A stretch of 64,000 nt of DNA from JAJRQY01 sp965224435 (GTDB lineage: Bacteria > Actinomycetota > Acidimicrobiia > Acidimicrobiales > SZUA-35), in NCBI GenBank assembly GCA_965224435.1, contig OZ245048.1, positions 744,001 through 808,000 on the forward strand, written 5' to 3'. Within the stretch, counting starts at the first letter, position 1; the number at the start of each line of letters is the position of its first letter. Of the stretch, positions 7,496 through 16,592 are shown piece after piece. Under the pieces are notes generated by a model. It ran no database searches and was not told the origin of the DNA. It worked only from the letters and a program-made list of their open reading frames with translations. Position numbers and translations under genes: made by a program.

Positions 7496-9852
7496 GAAGA
7501 AACCTCCTGGGTTTCGATTGATTGAGCTGGCTGGTTGGACTTTGATTCGGTATCGGAATTGGCAACTGCCGCGGCAAGCGATCGGGTGTTGCCGCCCTCT
7601 TTGCGGATGGACTTGAAGCCCCGTAGTCGCAGCGAGTTGGTGACAACAAAGAGGGACGAGAACGTCATGGCTGCGGCGGCGATGGCTGGGTTCAGTCGAC
7701 CGGTCACCGCTAAAGGAACAGCGGCAACGTTGTAGGCGAACGCCCAGAACAGGTTTCCTCGGATAGTGGCGAAGGTGCGTCGGGCCAGTCGCACAGCATC
7801 GACGGCAGCCAGTAGGTCTGCGCTGACGAGGGTGAGATCGGCCGCATCCCGGGCCACCGCAGTCCCGGTACCCATGGCAATGCCGAGGTCGGCTCGGGCT
7901 AGCGCCGGGGCATCATTGATGCCGTCTCCGACCATGGCCACCTTGTGGCCTTGCTCTTGCAGCTTGGCAATCTCGTTGTCCTTGTCTTCGGGGAAGACTT
8001 CGGCGATGACGGTTGAGATGCCAACAGTCTCGGCGATGGCGTTGGCAGTGGTGGAGTTGTCGCCGGTGAGCAAGACCGTGTCCAGGCCCAGCTCCTTGAG
8101 TTCAACAACGGCGAGTCGACTGGTGGGTCGGATGGTGTCGGCAACGCTCAGGATCAGTTCGGCTTGTTCGATGGGGCCTGCATAGATGACGGTGCCACCT
8201 TTGGCTTCGGCCTCGGCTGCCTGGGTAGCCAGACTGGTGGGGATGGACTCAAACAGCTTGGCTCGACCGACACCGAACTTGACTGTCTGTTCTGATAGGG
8301 CTGCTTGCTCTGACTGGCCAGCGACGGAGGGAACGGTGATGGTGCCGGTCACGCCAAAGCCTGGGCGCTCTTCGAAACCGTCGATTGGGGTGTCGGAGGG
8401 ATCGGTGTCCAGGCTCGATGTCAAGGCCTCGACGTAGGTGACGATGGCTCGGGCGATGGGGTGATCGGAGCGGGCCTCAAGAGCCGAAGTGGCCGAAAGG
8501 GTTTGCAGACGCTGAGCAATACTGATGGGCTTGGCATCAACGCCGGACACCTGAACGACCTGCATGTTGCCTTCGGTCACGGTGCCGGTCTTGTCCAGGA
8601 CAATAGTGTCCACATCATGGGCTGCTTCGAGCACTTCGCCGCCCTTGATGAGGATTCCTAGTTGGGCCCCTCGACCGGTACCGACCATGATGGCCATTGG
8701 CGTTGCTAGTCCCAGGGCGCAAGGGCAAGCAATGACCAGCACCGCAACGGTTGGGCGGATGGCGTCGGCCAGGGAGTGGCCGGTGACCAACCAACCCAAG
8801 AATGTGGCGACGGCGATGGCGATGATGATGGGTACGAAGATGGCCGAGACCTTGTCGGCCAGGCGTTGGATCGGAGCCTGGGCGCCCTGTGCCTTGGCCA
8901 CGAGCTTGCCGATTTGGGCCAGGGTGGTGTCGGCGCCGACTCGGTTGGCTTCAACCACGAAGTAGCCAGACTTGGACACCGTTGCTCCGACAACTTCATC
9001 ACCGACGGTGACGGTGACCGGTACTGGTTCGCCGGTAATCATGGAGGTGTCGACGGCGCCGTCTCCGGCAACCACGATGCCGTCGGTGGCGATGCTGGCC
9101 CCGGTTCGGACCACGAAGCGTGCGCCGACTTCAAGCTGTGAGGCGGGAATGATGGTGCCGTCTTCAAGCTCGGCGGTGTCGGCGCTCAGATCGGCGAGGG
9201 CGGCAATGGCGTCGCGGGCTGACCCCTTGGCTTTGGCTTCTAGCCATTTACCCAGGGTGATGAGGGCAACGATGAGGGCGGCGGCCCCGAAGTGGATGTC
9301 ATCGTCGAATCCGCCGATGACGATGATGAGCGACCAGATGAGGGCAACGCCGCTGCCCAGGGAGACCAGGGCATCCATGCCCAGCGCTCCTTGGCGGGCG
9401 CCGGCGAGGGCCTTGCGGTGGAACGGCCAGCCGACATAGGCCACAACCGGGGTGGCAAGGACAAGAACGAACCAGCGCCAGCCATCGAAGTGAAAGGCTG
9501 GGATCATGGAGATGAGCATGGCGGGGACGGCGAGGGCTAGGCCCATGGCCGATCGCTGGCCGAGGCTGCGCTGCTCGCCGTCGAAGTCCACCTGCTCAGG
9601 AACGTGGTATCCCAGTTTCTCGATCTGCTCAGTGAAGGTTTGGGCTGCAACCTTGGCATCCATGACCGAAGGATCGAAGCGGATGGTTGCTTCTGATGCG
9701 GCCAGGTTGACCTCGGCATCACCAACCTCCTCCATCTTGTTGAGGGAGCGAGCGATACGTGAAGCACATGACGCGCACGTCATGCCTTCCACTGGTAGTT
9801 GGATCTCGACCAAGTTGGTTGCATCGAGTTTGTCGGTGGTATTGGAAGTCAT
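7492..9852 (-). CDS. copA: Copper-exporting P1B-type ATPase
   Basis: A 786-residue P-type ATPase. It has an N-terminal HMA domain with CASC (Cys26/Cys29), the metal-site motif CPC (376-378) in the membrane, the actuator TGEP (about 273-276), and the phosphorylation site DKTGT (Asp420). The N-domain His-Pro (SDHPIARAI) and GDGINDAPAL also appear. CPC with a single HMA domain indicates Cu(I) export driven by ATP. It follows csoR with a 4-base ATGA overlap and precedes copZ with the same kind of overlap. Copper induction through CsoR is expected. All key residues are intact. Confidence 0.95.
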   Translation of the reverse strand: MTSNTTDKLDATNLVEIQLPVEGMTCASCASRIARSLNKMEEVGDAEVNLAASEATIRFDPSVMDAKVAAQTFTEQIEKLGYHVPEQVDFDGEQRSLGQRSAMGLALAVPAMLISMIPAFHFDGWRWFVLVLATPVVAYVGWPFHRKALAGARQGALGMDALVSLGSGVALIWSLIIVIGGFDDDIHFGAAALIVALITLGKWLEAKAKGSARDAIAALADLSADTAELEDGTIIPASQLEVGARFVVRTGASIATDGIVVAGDGAVDTSMITGEPVPVTVTVGDEVVGATVSKSGYFVVEANRVGADTTLAQIGKLVAKAQGAQAPIQRLADKVSAIFVPIIIAIAVATFLGWLVTGHSLADAIRPTVAVLVIACPCALGLATPMAIMVGTGRGAQLGILIKGGEVLEAAHDVDTIVLDKTGTVTEGNMQVVQVSGVDAKPISIAQRLQTLSATSALEARSDHPIARAIVTYVEALTSSLDTDPSDTPIDGFEERPGFGVTGTITVPSVAGQSEQAALSEQTVKFGVGRAKLFESIPTSLATQAAEAEAKGGTVIYAGPIEQAELILSVADTIRPTSRLAVVELKELGLDTVLLTGDNSTTANAIAETVGISTVIAEVFPEDKDNEIAKLQEQGHKVAMVGDGINDAPALARADLGIAMGTGTAVARDAADLTLVSADLLAAVDAVRLARRTFATIRGNLFWAFAYNVAAVPLAVTGRLNPAIAAAAMTFSSLFVVTNSLRLRGFKSIRKEGGNTRSLAAAVANSDTESKSNQPAQSIETQEVSS

Positions 9853-10130
9853 GATTTCATCAGCCGTTCGATAGCAACCATTGCTTCATCAAGTTTCTCG
9901 TTGCCCGCTTCGTCCGATTCGGCGACAGCAGCCTTGACGCAATGGTGGAGGTGTTCATCCAGGAGTCCGAGGCCGACCTTTTGTAGTGCCTTGGTGGTGG
10001 AGGAGATCTGGGTCAGGACGTCAATGCAGTAGGTATCTTCGTCGATCATGCGTTGCAAGCCGCGTACCTGTCCTTCGATTCGCCGAAGGCGTTTGATGTA
10101 GTCCTCTTTGCTTATCGAGTAACCTGCCAT
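9849..10130 (-). CDS. csoR: Copper-sensing transcriptional repressor, CsoR family
   Basis: About 93 residues from ATG 10130. The start KEDYIKRLRRIEGQVRGLQR is the hallmark of the CsoR/RcnR/FrmR family, followed by Cys in DTYCIDVL and the HLHHC segment; a Cys and the His-Cys pair are the Cu(I) ligands of CsoR. These proteins are all-helical and release DNA when copper binds. I prefer ATG 10130 to the open extension up to 10160 because family members begin near here and the extension lies over the promoter. It is the first gene of the copper operon and would regulate itself. Confidence 0.9.
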   Translation of the reverse strand: MAGYSISKEDYIKRLRRIEGQVRGLQRMIDEDTYCIDVLTQISSTTKALQKVGLGLLDEHLHHCVKAAVAESDEAGNEKLDEAMVAIERLMKS

Positions 10131-10167
10131 AGGGGGGTAGGGTATAGAGAATCCAAGCAAACCTCAA
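10131..10167 (-). promoter_or_regulatory. csoR-copA-copZ promoter with C-rich candidate CsoR site
   Basis: On the minus strand there is a TTGAGG (10167-10162), a 15-base spacer and TATACC (10146-10141). A C-rich stretch, TACCCTACCCCCCTA, then runs to the ATG. CsoR sites generally have C/G runs flanked by T and A, so this is the likely operator; a full G-run partner is not evident. Confidence 0.45.
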
Positions 10168-10230
10168 CCAAGTCTTCGCGAGAGGAGTTGAGCAGACTGC
10201 TTCTCCGGGCTGGCTGGATGCCTGGGGTCG

Positions 10231-11523
10231 CTAGTTCGTCGGCTGCTCGGGGTCCACGTAGCCGACGCCGTCGACCCACTTTGGCTGCGGCTTGTCCGGC
10301 TGGATTGGATGGGGGCGAGTGGCTTCCCACGGATCGGGTTCGACCGGGCGTGGGTTGAGCGATCCGGCTGCGGCTGCTCCCGGAGTGCCTTGAGGAGGGA
10401 AACCCTGGACCACAGTCGGGTCGACCGGTTGCCCATGCTGCGCACCAGGTCGTTGTTGTTGGTGCGCTATCGGTATCTGGCCAGCTTGCTGAGGAAAATA
10501 CTGAGGCGGTGTGTGTTGTGGCTGATGCTGAGGCGCGTGTTGCTGTGGGGCGCGCTGTTGAGGGGCGCGCTGTTCAGGAATCGACTGACTCGGGTCTTGG
10601 CGGGCTGGTCGGATATTGGAAGTAGACCCGGCAACGGTTCGTCGGTCCGTTTGCTGGCGTCGACCTTGTTGAGGCTGTGCTTGTTGTTGGCCACCAGCGT
10701 GAGCCATTGCAGGCTGGCGCGCATCACCCGTCGGAACCGCAGACCACAAAAGGGACGCTCCGAACAAGGCCGCTCCAACGACAGCCATGGTGATAGCTGG
10801 TGGAATCATCGCTCCGAAGAAGACATCGACCATGGCGGCAACGATGGCGTCCGATGAGGGGGCAAGCGTCTTGGCCATCCAAGGCACACCAAACCCAACA
10901 ACCATCCAAAAGGCTGCGGCACCAAACGCCCAGAATGACACCCGACGCAGAATTGCTGGACGGTCTGTTGTCAACAACAGAGCCGATAAGGAACCGACGA
11001 GGGCGAGAACAGCACAAATCGTGGTGAATCGTTCGACGAAGTCTCGGATTGTTCCCAGAAAACTGAGCTTTCCGGTGGGGAGAGTCACCTCGACTGGCGG
11101 GATTTCGGGCACGACGGCGGCCAGTTCTGGTCGAAGGGAAACCAGGGCTTCTCGGCCAGCAACACCCAGAGCGCTGGCGTCAAGAGTCACTGGCTCGGAG
11201 TTCCCCTCCAGAGCATTTCGGTGAGTAGCGACGATCCCGTCCCGGACCAATGTCTGGACCGCTGGGTCATCAAGCGCTAGGTCAGCGGCTTGTTCCAGCA
11301 GTTCGGGAGGTACGGGAATGTCGCCGGGAATTACCGACTGCAATCCAGTGGCGAGACGTTCACTCAACGCTCCTCGGAGTTGCTCGTTCTCGAACACCTG
11401 GTCGGCCAGACGCTCCGAACGGCCAGGGTCCAGGACCGTACGAGACATCACAAACCCGGCCCAGGCTACGGAGGCCAGAACCAGTGATAAGCCGAGAATG
11501 AGTCCTGCTAGGCCTCTACGCAT
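10231..11523 (-). CDS. Membrane protein with long Gln/Pro-rich cytoplasmic tail, unknown function
   Basis: About 430 residues from ATG 11523 (the frame extends ten codons upstream). One N-terminal membrane helix precedes an extracytoplasmic helical region of about 130 residues. Three more helices follow (around 170-270), and then a tail of about 150 residues rich in Gln, Pro, Ala and His, with short repeats of the APQQR/APQQH type. The C-terminus, PKWVDGVGYVDPEQ, is polar. The architecture resembles conserved actinobacterial integral membrane proteins without a known role. It is divergent from the TauE/SafE gene. The low-complexity tail suggests protein-protein contacts, but this is inference. 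Confidence 0.6.
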   Translation of the reverse strand: MRRGLAGLILGLSLVLASVAWAGFVMSRTVLDPGRSERLADQVFENEQLRGALSERLATGLQSVIPGDIPVPPELLEQAADLALDDPAVQTLVRDGIVATHRNALEGNSEPVTLDASALGVAGREALVSLRPELAAVVPEIPPVEVTLPTGKLSFLGTIRDFVERFTTICAVLALVGSLSALLLTTDRPAILRRVSFWAFGAAAFWMVVGFGVPWMAKTLAPSSDAIVAAMVDVFFGAMIPPAITMAVVGAALFGASLLWSAVPTGDARQPAMAHAGGQQQAQPQQGRRQQTDRRTVAGSTSNIRPARQDPSQSIPEQRAPQQRAPQQHAPQHQPQHTPPQYFPQQAGQIPIAHQQQRPGAQHGQPVDPTVVQGFPPQGTPGAAAAGSLNPRPVEPDPWEATRPHPIQPDKPQPKWVDGVGYVDPEQPTN

Positions 11524-11572
11524 CGTGTGATTCTGCCACTCCGGCGACCCCAAATGGGGTAGCGTGCCTCAA

Positions 11573-12307
11573 ATGTCTTGGAGCGAGGCCGCACTCATCT
11601 TTGCCGGAGGCCTCTTTGCCGGGGTGGTGAACGCCATGGCCGGCGGCGGATCCCTACTCACGGTGCCCCTCCTTGCCCTTGGCGGGGTCGAGGGTTTGCT
11701 GGCTAACGGGACCAATCGGATTGCCGTCCTGATCCAGACTCTCGGCTCGGGCTATGGCTTCTGGAAGCGAGGTCACAAGGTCAGCAAGGAACTGATTCCG
11801 ATCCTGGTTCCGGCGACTGCTGGCGGGTTGGTCGGGGCATTGGTTGTTTCTGGCTTGGATGACGAGATCTTCAAGAAGGCCTTTGGCTTGCTGATGATCC
11901 CGCTGGTGATCTTGGCGATTCTCAAGCCCAAAGCAAAGAAGGCGCCCGAGCCGTGGCCGCTCTGGGTCACGGTCACCGTGTTCTTTGGAATTGGGATCTA
12001 CGCCGGAGCTATACAGGCTGGCGTCGGCTTGGTTCTGCTTCTGGTGCTTTCACGAGCTGGCTATGACTTGGTCACGGCCAACTCCATCAAGATCTACGTG
12101 GTTGTCGTTGTGTCCGTTATCGCCGTGATCATCTTCATCAGCCGTGGCCAGGTTCGCTGGGGCCCGGCCGGAGTGCTGTCGGCCGGGGCCTTTATCGGCG
12201 GCTATGTTGGCTCACAAATTGCCGTTGATGGGGGAGAGAAGGTCATCAGACCCGTCCTCGTCGTCACCGTGTTGGCCCTATCCGGTCGCATGCTCGGCTT
12301 TTACTAG
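11573..12307 (+). CDS. TauE/SafE-family (DUF81) permease
   Basis: About 244 residues with seven to eight hydrophobic helices. The first helix ends with VNAMAGGGSLLTVP, the characteristic glycine-rich TauE/SafE signature, and a related half-repeat begins GIYAGAIQAGVGLVLL. Members export sulfite, sulfoacetate or other organic anions; the substrate is unknown here. ATG 11573 lies 7 bases after TAGCGT, arguing for a leaderless start; GTG 11564 is an alternative. It is transcribed divergently from the Q/P-rich membrane protein. Confidence 0.82.
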   Translation: MSWSEAALIFAGGLFAGVVNAMAGGGSLLTVPLLALGGVEGLLANGTNRIAVLIQTLGSGYGFWKRGHKVSKELIPILVPATAGGLVGALVVSGLDDEIFKKAFGLLMIPLVILAILKPKAKKAPEPWPLWVTVTVFFGIGIYAGAIQAGVGLVLLLVLSRAGYDLVTANSIKIYVVVVVSVIAVIIFISRGQVRWGPAGVLSAGAFIGGYVGSQIAVDGGEKVIRPVLVVTVLALSGRMLGFY

Positions 12308-12414
12308 GCGCCCATCGAGGCCAGCGATCGCTACGGCAACTCCTCATGATCGTCAGTCAACAGGCGTTGACTCTTGTGGATCATGACAACCGAACGGGAA
12401 ACTTGAGCGTCAGT

Positions 12415-13770
12415 ATGAGCATGTGGAACGCTTTCCCTCCTTTGCGACCTGTCAGGGTCGGATTGCTCGTCCTGACTGTGGCACTCGTTGTCAACTCTTG
12501 TACCTGGGATACGGACTCAGGTTCAGATCGCCAAGCCCCAATCATGAGTGAGGCCAATCTTGGTCCAGGAGTCCAATCGGGTGACGAATCCGACGAATTG
12601 GATGGGTTGATTCGTGAGGGCCTTTCCTCGGCGCAAGAGCTGGCACAGACGAATAGTCGAGAGATCGACTCAGCTGAGCCGAGGGGTTGGCGTATGAATG
12701 CGGAAGACTTCGTGGCCGGTTTTCTCGTCGCACTTGGTGAGCATGATTATGAGCTGGCAAGTGAATTCGTGAACAACGGTGACACCTTCTACCTGCCCGG
12801 TATCGATGGCGAGAGCAATGGAATCCAATGGGGTATGCCCCTGTTGCTGAGCCGCTACTGCCAGAAGGCAATGTGTGGCGTCCCCTTCGAGGTCTTGGGT
12901 TCGGAAGGCACCTACTTAGGTGAGGCTGACGTTCGCGTGAGGTTCACGGGGTGGGGTGAGCCGGTGGAGGCACTGATCAAAGTTGGGTGGTGGGAGGGCG
13001 TGCCCTCAGTGATTTCATTGCCTCCTGAGAAGCCGGTTCGGTCCTCAGCCATGAGTCTGGTTTGGACGGTGATCGGAGTCGGGTTGGGTGATGTCTTGAA
13101 CGTCCGCGCTGAACCCAATCCGAACGCCACCGTCATCGGCCAACTCGCCCCCTGGTCCAGCCAGTTTGCTGCCACAACAACAGTTGAGGAGAACAGCCAG
13201 GGTCGGTGGCGCCTCGTCGACCTTCCCAACGGCGAACGAGGCTGGGTAAACACGCGCTTCCTGGTTGCTCAGCCTCTGAAGTTGGACGAACAATCAAAGG
13301 CCAGAATGGTGGAATCAGTTGACTCGCTGGTTGCTTGGGTCCTTGGAGGTTCCGGTGAGCCTCTTCTTTCTGAAGGTGCCCTCTGGGTAGGGGGGATTGG
13401 CGTCTTTGCCGACGCAACACCGTGGACATGGATCCCAGCGAGCTCTCTCGGTCAGCGGTCCGGCTGGGAGGTAGAGCGAACCTTCGATGTTGGACTCGAT
13501 GATTGTGGATCCCATTGCATCCGGTCGCTTCGCCAGTTCCTACGTTTTGATCTGCTCGGACCGGACACCACGACCCTGGTCGATGACATTGTTCGAACAG
13601 GCATGTCTGACGGGGTGATGTGGTTTGCCCCAGATGAGCTGCACCGGGTCGTCATTGACAAGCGAGCAGATGGAGATACCTATGATTGGCAGCGAATCCA
13701 TTTCGTGTTCGACTGGTCTTCGGGCAAGCAACGACTTGCCCTCATCCACACCCATGGTTGGACCTCCTGA
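12415..13770 (+). CDS. Lipoprotein with bacterial SH3 domain
   Basis: About 451 residues from ATG 12415. A hydrophobic signal segment ends in a lipobox-like VNSC (Cys near residue 29), followed by a long acidic linker and an uncharacterised domain with two close cysteines (RYCQKAMCG). An SH3-type domain then runs from about residue 215 to 290, with the typical LNVRAEPNPNATVIGQL and WRLVDLPNGERGWVNTRFL. The C-terminal 160 residues have no recognised family. Bacterial SH3 domains often bind cell-wall components, so a surface role is likely. It converges with another lipoprotein gene. Confidence 0.7.
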   Translation: MSMWNAFPPLRPVRVGLLVLTVALVVNSCTWDTDSGSDRQAPIMSEANLGPGVQSGDESDELDGLIREGLSSAQELAQTNSREIDSAEPRGWRMNAEDFVAGFLVALGEHDYELASEFVNNGDTFYLPGIDGESNGIQWGMPLLLSRYCQKAMCGVPFEVLGSEGTYLGEADVRVRFTGWGEPVEALIKVGWWEGVPSVISLPPEKPVRSSAMSLVWTVIGVGLGDVLNVRAEPNPNATVIGQLAPWSSQFAATTTVEENSQGRWRLVDLPNGERGWVNTRFLVAQPLKLDEQSKARMVESVDSLVAWVLGGSGEPLLSEGALWVGGIGVFADATPWTWIPASSLGQRSGWEVERTFDVGLDDCGSHCIRSLRQFLRFDLLGPDTTTLVDDIVRTGMSDGVMWFAPDELHRVVIDKRADGDTYDWQRIHFVFDWSSGKQRLALIHTHGWTS

Positions 13771-13785
13771 GGTTTACGATGCTGG

Positions 13786-14925
13786 CTACTGCTCGACCGG
13801 ATCAAGCGGCCCATCGTCTTGGAAGCCGAACTCACTATGAACGAAGAGTTGATCTTCGAGCGCGAACCGAAGGAACTGGCCACCGCGTTGAGGAACGCCA
13901 GTATGTGGGTCGACAGACAGGATGCGCTTCACTGAGGAGCTGAACTGTTGCGCCTGGTCTTCACTTAAGCCACCCAACAGAAGAGAAAGGGTTTCAGCGA
14001 CGTAACTCTGAGGTAGCTTCGCCGTCTCTTCAGAGTAGAAGCAGCCATTGGGACTGATGCCCGGCGTGGTTGTGGTTTCGAGGGCGAGAACTCGGTTGCT
14101 TAGAGGAAGTAACCAGCCTCCTTCTTGCGTCTGTCCGGCGACCGACTGCACATCTCGGGCGAAGGCGAGGTGGTAGACGCTGACCGACTCAAGAACCCGA
14201 TCGAACGCTCCGGCTGGATCAACGATGTCAAAACCAACGATCGGGACAACAACCTCTGGCCCCTGCTCGAAATATCCGCTGTTGGCGTCGCCAATCAGCA
14301 GATTCTGGAGTTCTTGGTAGTGGGCCGCGATCTCGTCGGCGGTCGACTGGAGTGAGATACGTCCATCACGACCGACGTGATAGAAGATCTCGACGTACTC
14401 TTCGCCGGTTAAACCGTCCGATGCACCTTTCGGGAGATGGGCGCCATAAGACGACAGGTGTGACCCAACCATGTCGCGCCAGCTCAGCAGCCATCCGTCT
14501 GAGTCTTCCCCCAACGAGCGGACCTCGACGTCGTAGGTCACTTGAGCTCTTTGTGGATAGATAACAGCGTCAGACGTAATCGTAATATCGATTGTGCGAG
14601 TCAACCCAATCAGTCTTCCGGACCCAACTGGCCAAACACCGTCCAATGTGATGGGAAAATCTGGAACCGCGCAGACCAGCTCTTCTTCCAGCTTGTGGCT
14701 GACAGGCGGTTCGCTTGAGGCCGTGTCGATTGTCGTGGAAGTTGTCTCTGGTAACGATGCCGAAGTAGCTGCGCTGGCCTGAGGGGTCGTCGAGCTATTG
14801 AGGCTGGGCGAAGCCGAAGGAACAGATCCTGATGTGCATGCGGCGACGATGAGCGGGCAGGCCAAGATCAGAGCGCGGCCTAGACCATGTCGCCTGGATC
14901 GCGACGACACCGACCGGTTCCTCAC
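13786..14925 (-). CDS. Lipoprotein of unknown function
   Basis: A 379-residue protein with a twin basic N-terminus, a hydrophobic stretch and a clear lipobox (LIVAAC, Cys30). A Ser/Thr/Pro linker of about 45 residues separates the anchor from a mixed alpha/beta domain that I cannot assign. It lies 24 bases downstream of the methionine aminopeptidase gene on the same strand and may be read from the same transcript. The Ser/Thr linker after the lipobox is the same style as in several other lipoproteins of this window. Confidence 0.65.
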   Translation of the reverse strand: MRNRSVSSRSRRHGLGRALILACPLIVAACTSGSVPSASPSLNSSTTPQASAATSASLPETTSTTIDTASSEPPVSHKLEEELVCAVPDFPITLDGVWPVGSGRLIGLTRTIDITITSDAVIYPQRAQVTYDVEVRSLGEDSDGWLLSWRDMVGSHLSSYGAHLPKGASDGLTGEEYVEIFYHVGRDGRISLQSTADEIAAHYQELQNLLIGDANSGYFEQGPEVVVPIVGFDIVDPAGAFDRVLESVSVYHLAFARDVQSVAGQTQEGGWLLPLSNRVLALETTTTPGISPNGCFYSEETAKLPQSYVAETLSLLLGGLSEDQAQQFSSSVKRILSVDPHTGVPQRGGQFLRFALEDQLFVHSEFGFQDDGPLDPVEQ

Positions 14926-14949
14926 TCGGCGACCTCTACTGACTTGTCC

Positions 14950-15936
14950 CTAAACACCGAGGCCAGCGAGATCCCAATAGGGGTGGCCAGCTGTTTCGCT
15001 TGGCGTGGTCAGGATCTCAGGACCATCTTCGGTGATCAGGATGGTGTGCTCAAACTGAGCGGTACGACTGCGGTCAGAAGTTGTAGCAGTCCAACCGTCA
15101 GACCACATCTTGGCCTTCCAGGATCCGACCGAGATCATTGGTTCGACCGTGAAGGTCATGCCAACCTCGATGATGTCGGTGAGTTGGGGGTGGAAGTAGT
15201 GACAAACCTGTAGGTCAGTATGGAACTGTTCACCAATTCCGTGGCCGACGAAGTCTCGAATTACTCCATATCCGTTGTCTTCGGCGTGATCCTGAATGGC
15301 TCGACCAATGGCGTTGATCTGGGCTCCAGGCACCGCGGCAGCAATACCGCGGGCGGTGCATTCTCGGGTGACTTCCACCAGCCGTTGAGAAACTGGATCG
15401 ACCTGGCCGACGTAGAACGTCGCGTTGGTATCGCCGTGCACGCCGTCAATAAACAAGGTGACATCACAGTTGAGAATGTCGCCGTCCTGAAGTGGCCGGT
15501 CATCAGGAATCCCATGGCAAATCACTTCGTTCACCGAAGTGCACAAGGACTTGGGGAAGGGGTTTGACCCGCCCGGGTACATCAGCGGGCTGGGGTAGGC
15601 GCCACGTCGAATCGACTCACTGTGACAAAAAGCATCCACCTCTTCGGTGGTCACACCCGGAGCGATAACGGTTCCAAGCGAAGCCAAGGTGTCGGCGGCT
15701 TCTCGACCGGCATGGCGCATCTTGTCGATGATCTCAGCCGACTTCACGTTGGACTCATCCCACCGCTCAACACTGGTGCCGTCTGCCCAAACTGGCCGGG
15801 CAATGGAATCGGGTAATGTGCGCAGCGGAGTCTGCTTACCTGCCCGCACCGGTTGCATCGAATCCTTATGGCACCGTTTGTATTTTTGGCCACTGCCGCA
15901 CCAGCAGACATCATTGGCTTTGGGGAGAGCGCGCAT
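14950..15936 (-). CDS. map: Type I methionine aminopeptidase with N-terminal SEC-C zinc motif
   Basis: A 328-residue enzyme that removes the initiator Met from nascent proteins. The N-terminus carries a SEC-C motif, CWCGSGQKYKRCH, a small zinc knuckle. The catalytic domain has the metal ligands in NCDVTLFIDGVHGDTN (two Asp), GHGIGEQFH (His), FTVEPM (Glu) and FEHTILI (Glu). This N-extended form is longer than plain E. coli-type MetAP by about 60 residues. It is divergent from yqgE and upstream of a lipoprotein gene. Confidence 0.93.
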   Translation of the reverse strand: MRALPKANDVCWCGSGQKYKRCHKDSMQPVRAGKQTPLRTLPDSIARPVWADGTSVERWDESNVKSAEIIDKMRHAGREAADTLASLGTVIAPGVTTEEVDAFCHSESIRRGAYPSPLMYPGGSNPFPKSLCTSVNEVICHGIPDDRPLQDGDILNCDVTLFIDGVHGDTNATFYVGQVDPVSQRLVEVTRECTARGIAAAVPGAQINAIGRAIQDHAEDNGYGVIRDFVGHGIGEQFHTDLQVCHYFHPQLTDIIEVGMTFTVEPMISVGSWKAKMWSDGWTATTSDRSRTAQFEHTILITEDGPEILTTPSETAGHPYWDLAGLGV

Positions 15937-16020
15937 CCATCCATCCTAACCGGCAGCAACTTGCCCAAGCCCCCCGGTACGGTGACTTCGATGTTTGACT
16001 TGGGTAGAAGGGGCTAGACG

Positions 16021-16557
16021 GTGACCTTAGAAGGACGGCTCCTAGTTTCTAAGCCCGCTCTTCATGATGACAGCTTCAACGGAACGATCACCTTGCTGGT
16101 TGAGCATGACCAGGGTGGGGCGATCGGCCTCATCTTGAATCGACCGACGGAATTGTTGATGGCTGATGCTTTCTCCGATTGGGGATCAATGGCCCCTGAC
16201 GGCGAGCCAATCTTCTCTGGCGGGCCGGTGGAGGCGGGATCAATGGTTGTCCTGGCTGACGGATCCTTTGATGATGGCGATCTCGCTCTTGGCTTACGGA
16301 GCCTTGATCTTGAGCAACAGGTTCCCCTCATCCAGGCTGATGGAGTCGAACGAATCCGTGTCTTTGCTGGTTACGCCGGCTGGGCTCCCGATCAACTTGA
16401 AGGTGAGCTTGCGATGGGGGCTTGGTGGCTAGTCGCTGGGACGAAGGACGACGTCTTTCACTCGGATCCCTCGACCCTGTGGGCCGAGGTGCTCAGAAGA
16501 AACGGCGGCGAGATGGCGCGCTTTGCCAACTACCCACGGGACCCCTCCAGCAACTAG
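16021..16557 (+). CDS. yqgE: YqgE/AlgH family protein (DUF179)
   Basis: A 178-residue protein. The family blocks GRLLVSKPALHDDSF near the start, QGGAIGLILNRP, FSGGPVEAGSM, FAGYAGWAPDQLEGE and WWLVAG are all present in order. Its molecular function is not established despite wide conservation. GTG start at 16021. It is monocistronic and convergent with the ABC permease gene. Confidence 0.92.
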   Translation: MTLEGRLLVSKPALHDDSFNGTITLLVEHDQGGAIGLILNRPTELLMADAFSDWGSMAPDGEPIFSGGPVEAGSMVVLADGSFDDGDLALGLRSLDLEQQVPLIQADGVERIRVFAGYAGWAPDQLEGELAMGAWWLVAGTKDDVFHSDPSTLWAEVLRRNGGEMARFANYPRDPSSN

Positions 16558-16592
16558 CGCATGTATCGCTGGATCGTCTGACAGACGGGCAG

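Noticed and set aside
7535..9540. Several long open frames on the plus strand opposite copA
   Set aside because: They lie entirely within the clearly coding copA gene, have unnatural low-complexity compositions (Ala, Ser, Arg runs), and no ribosome-binding sites. They are shadows of a GC-rich coding strand.
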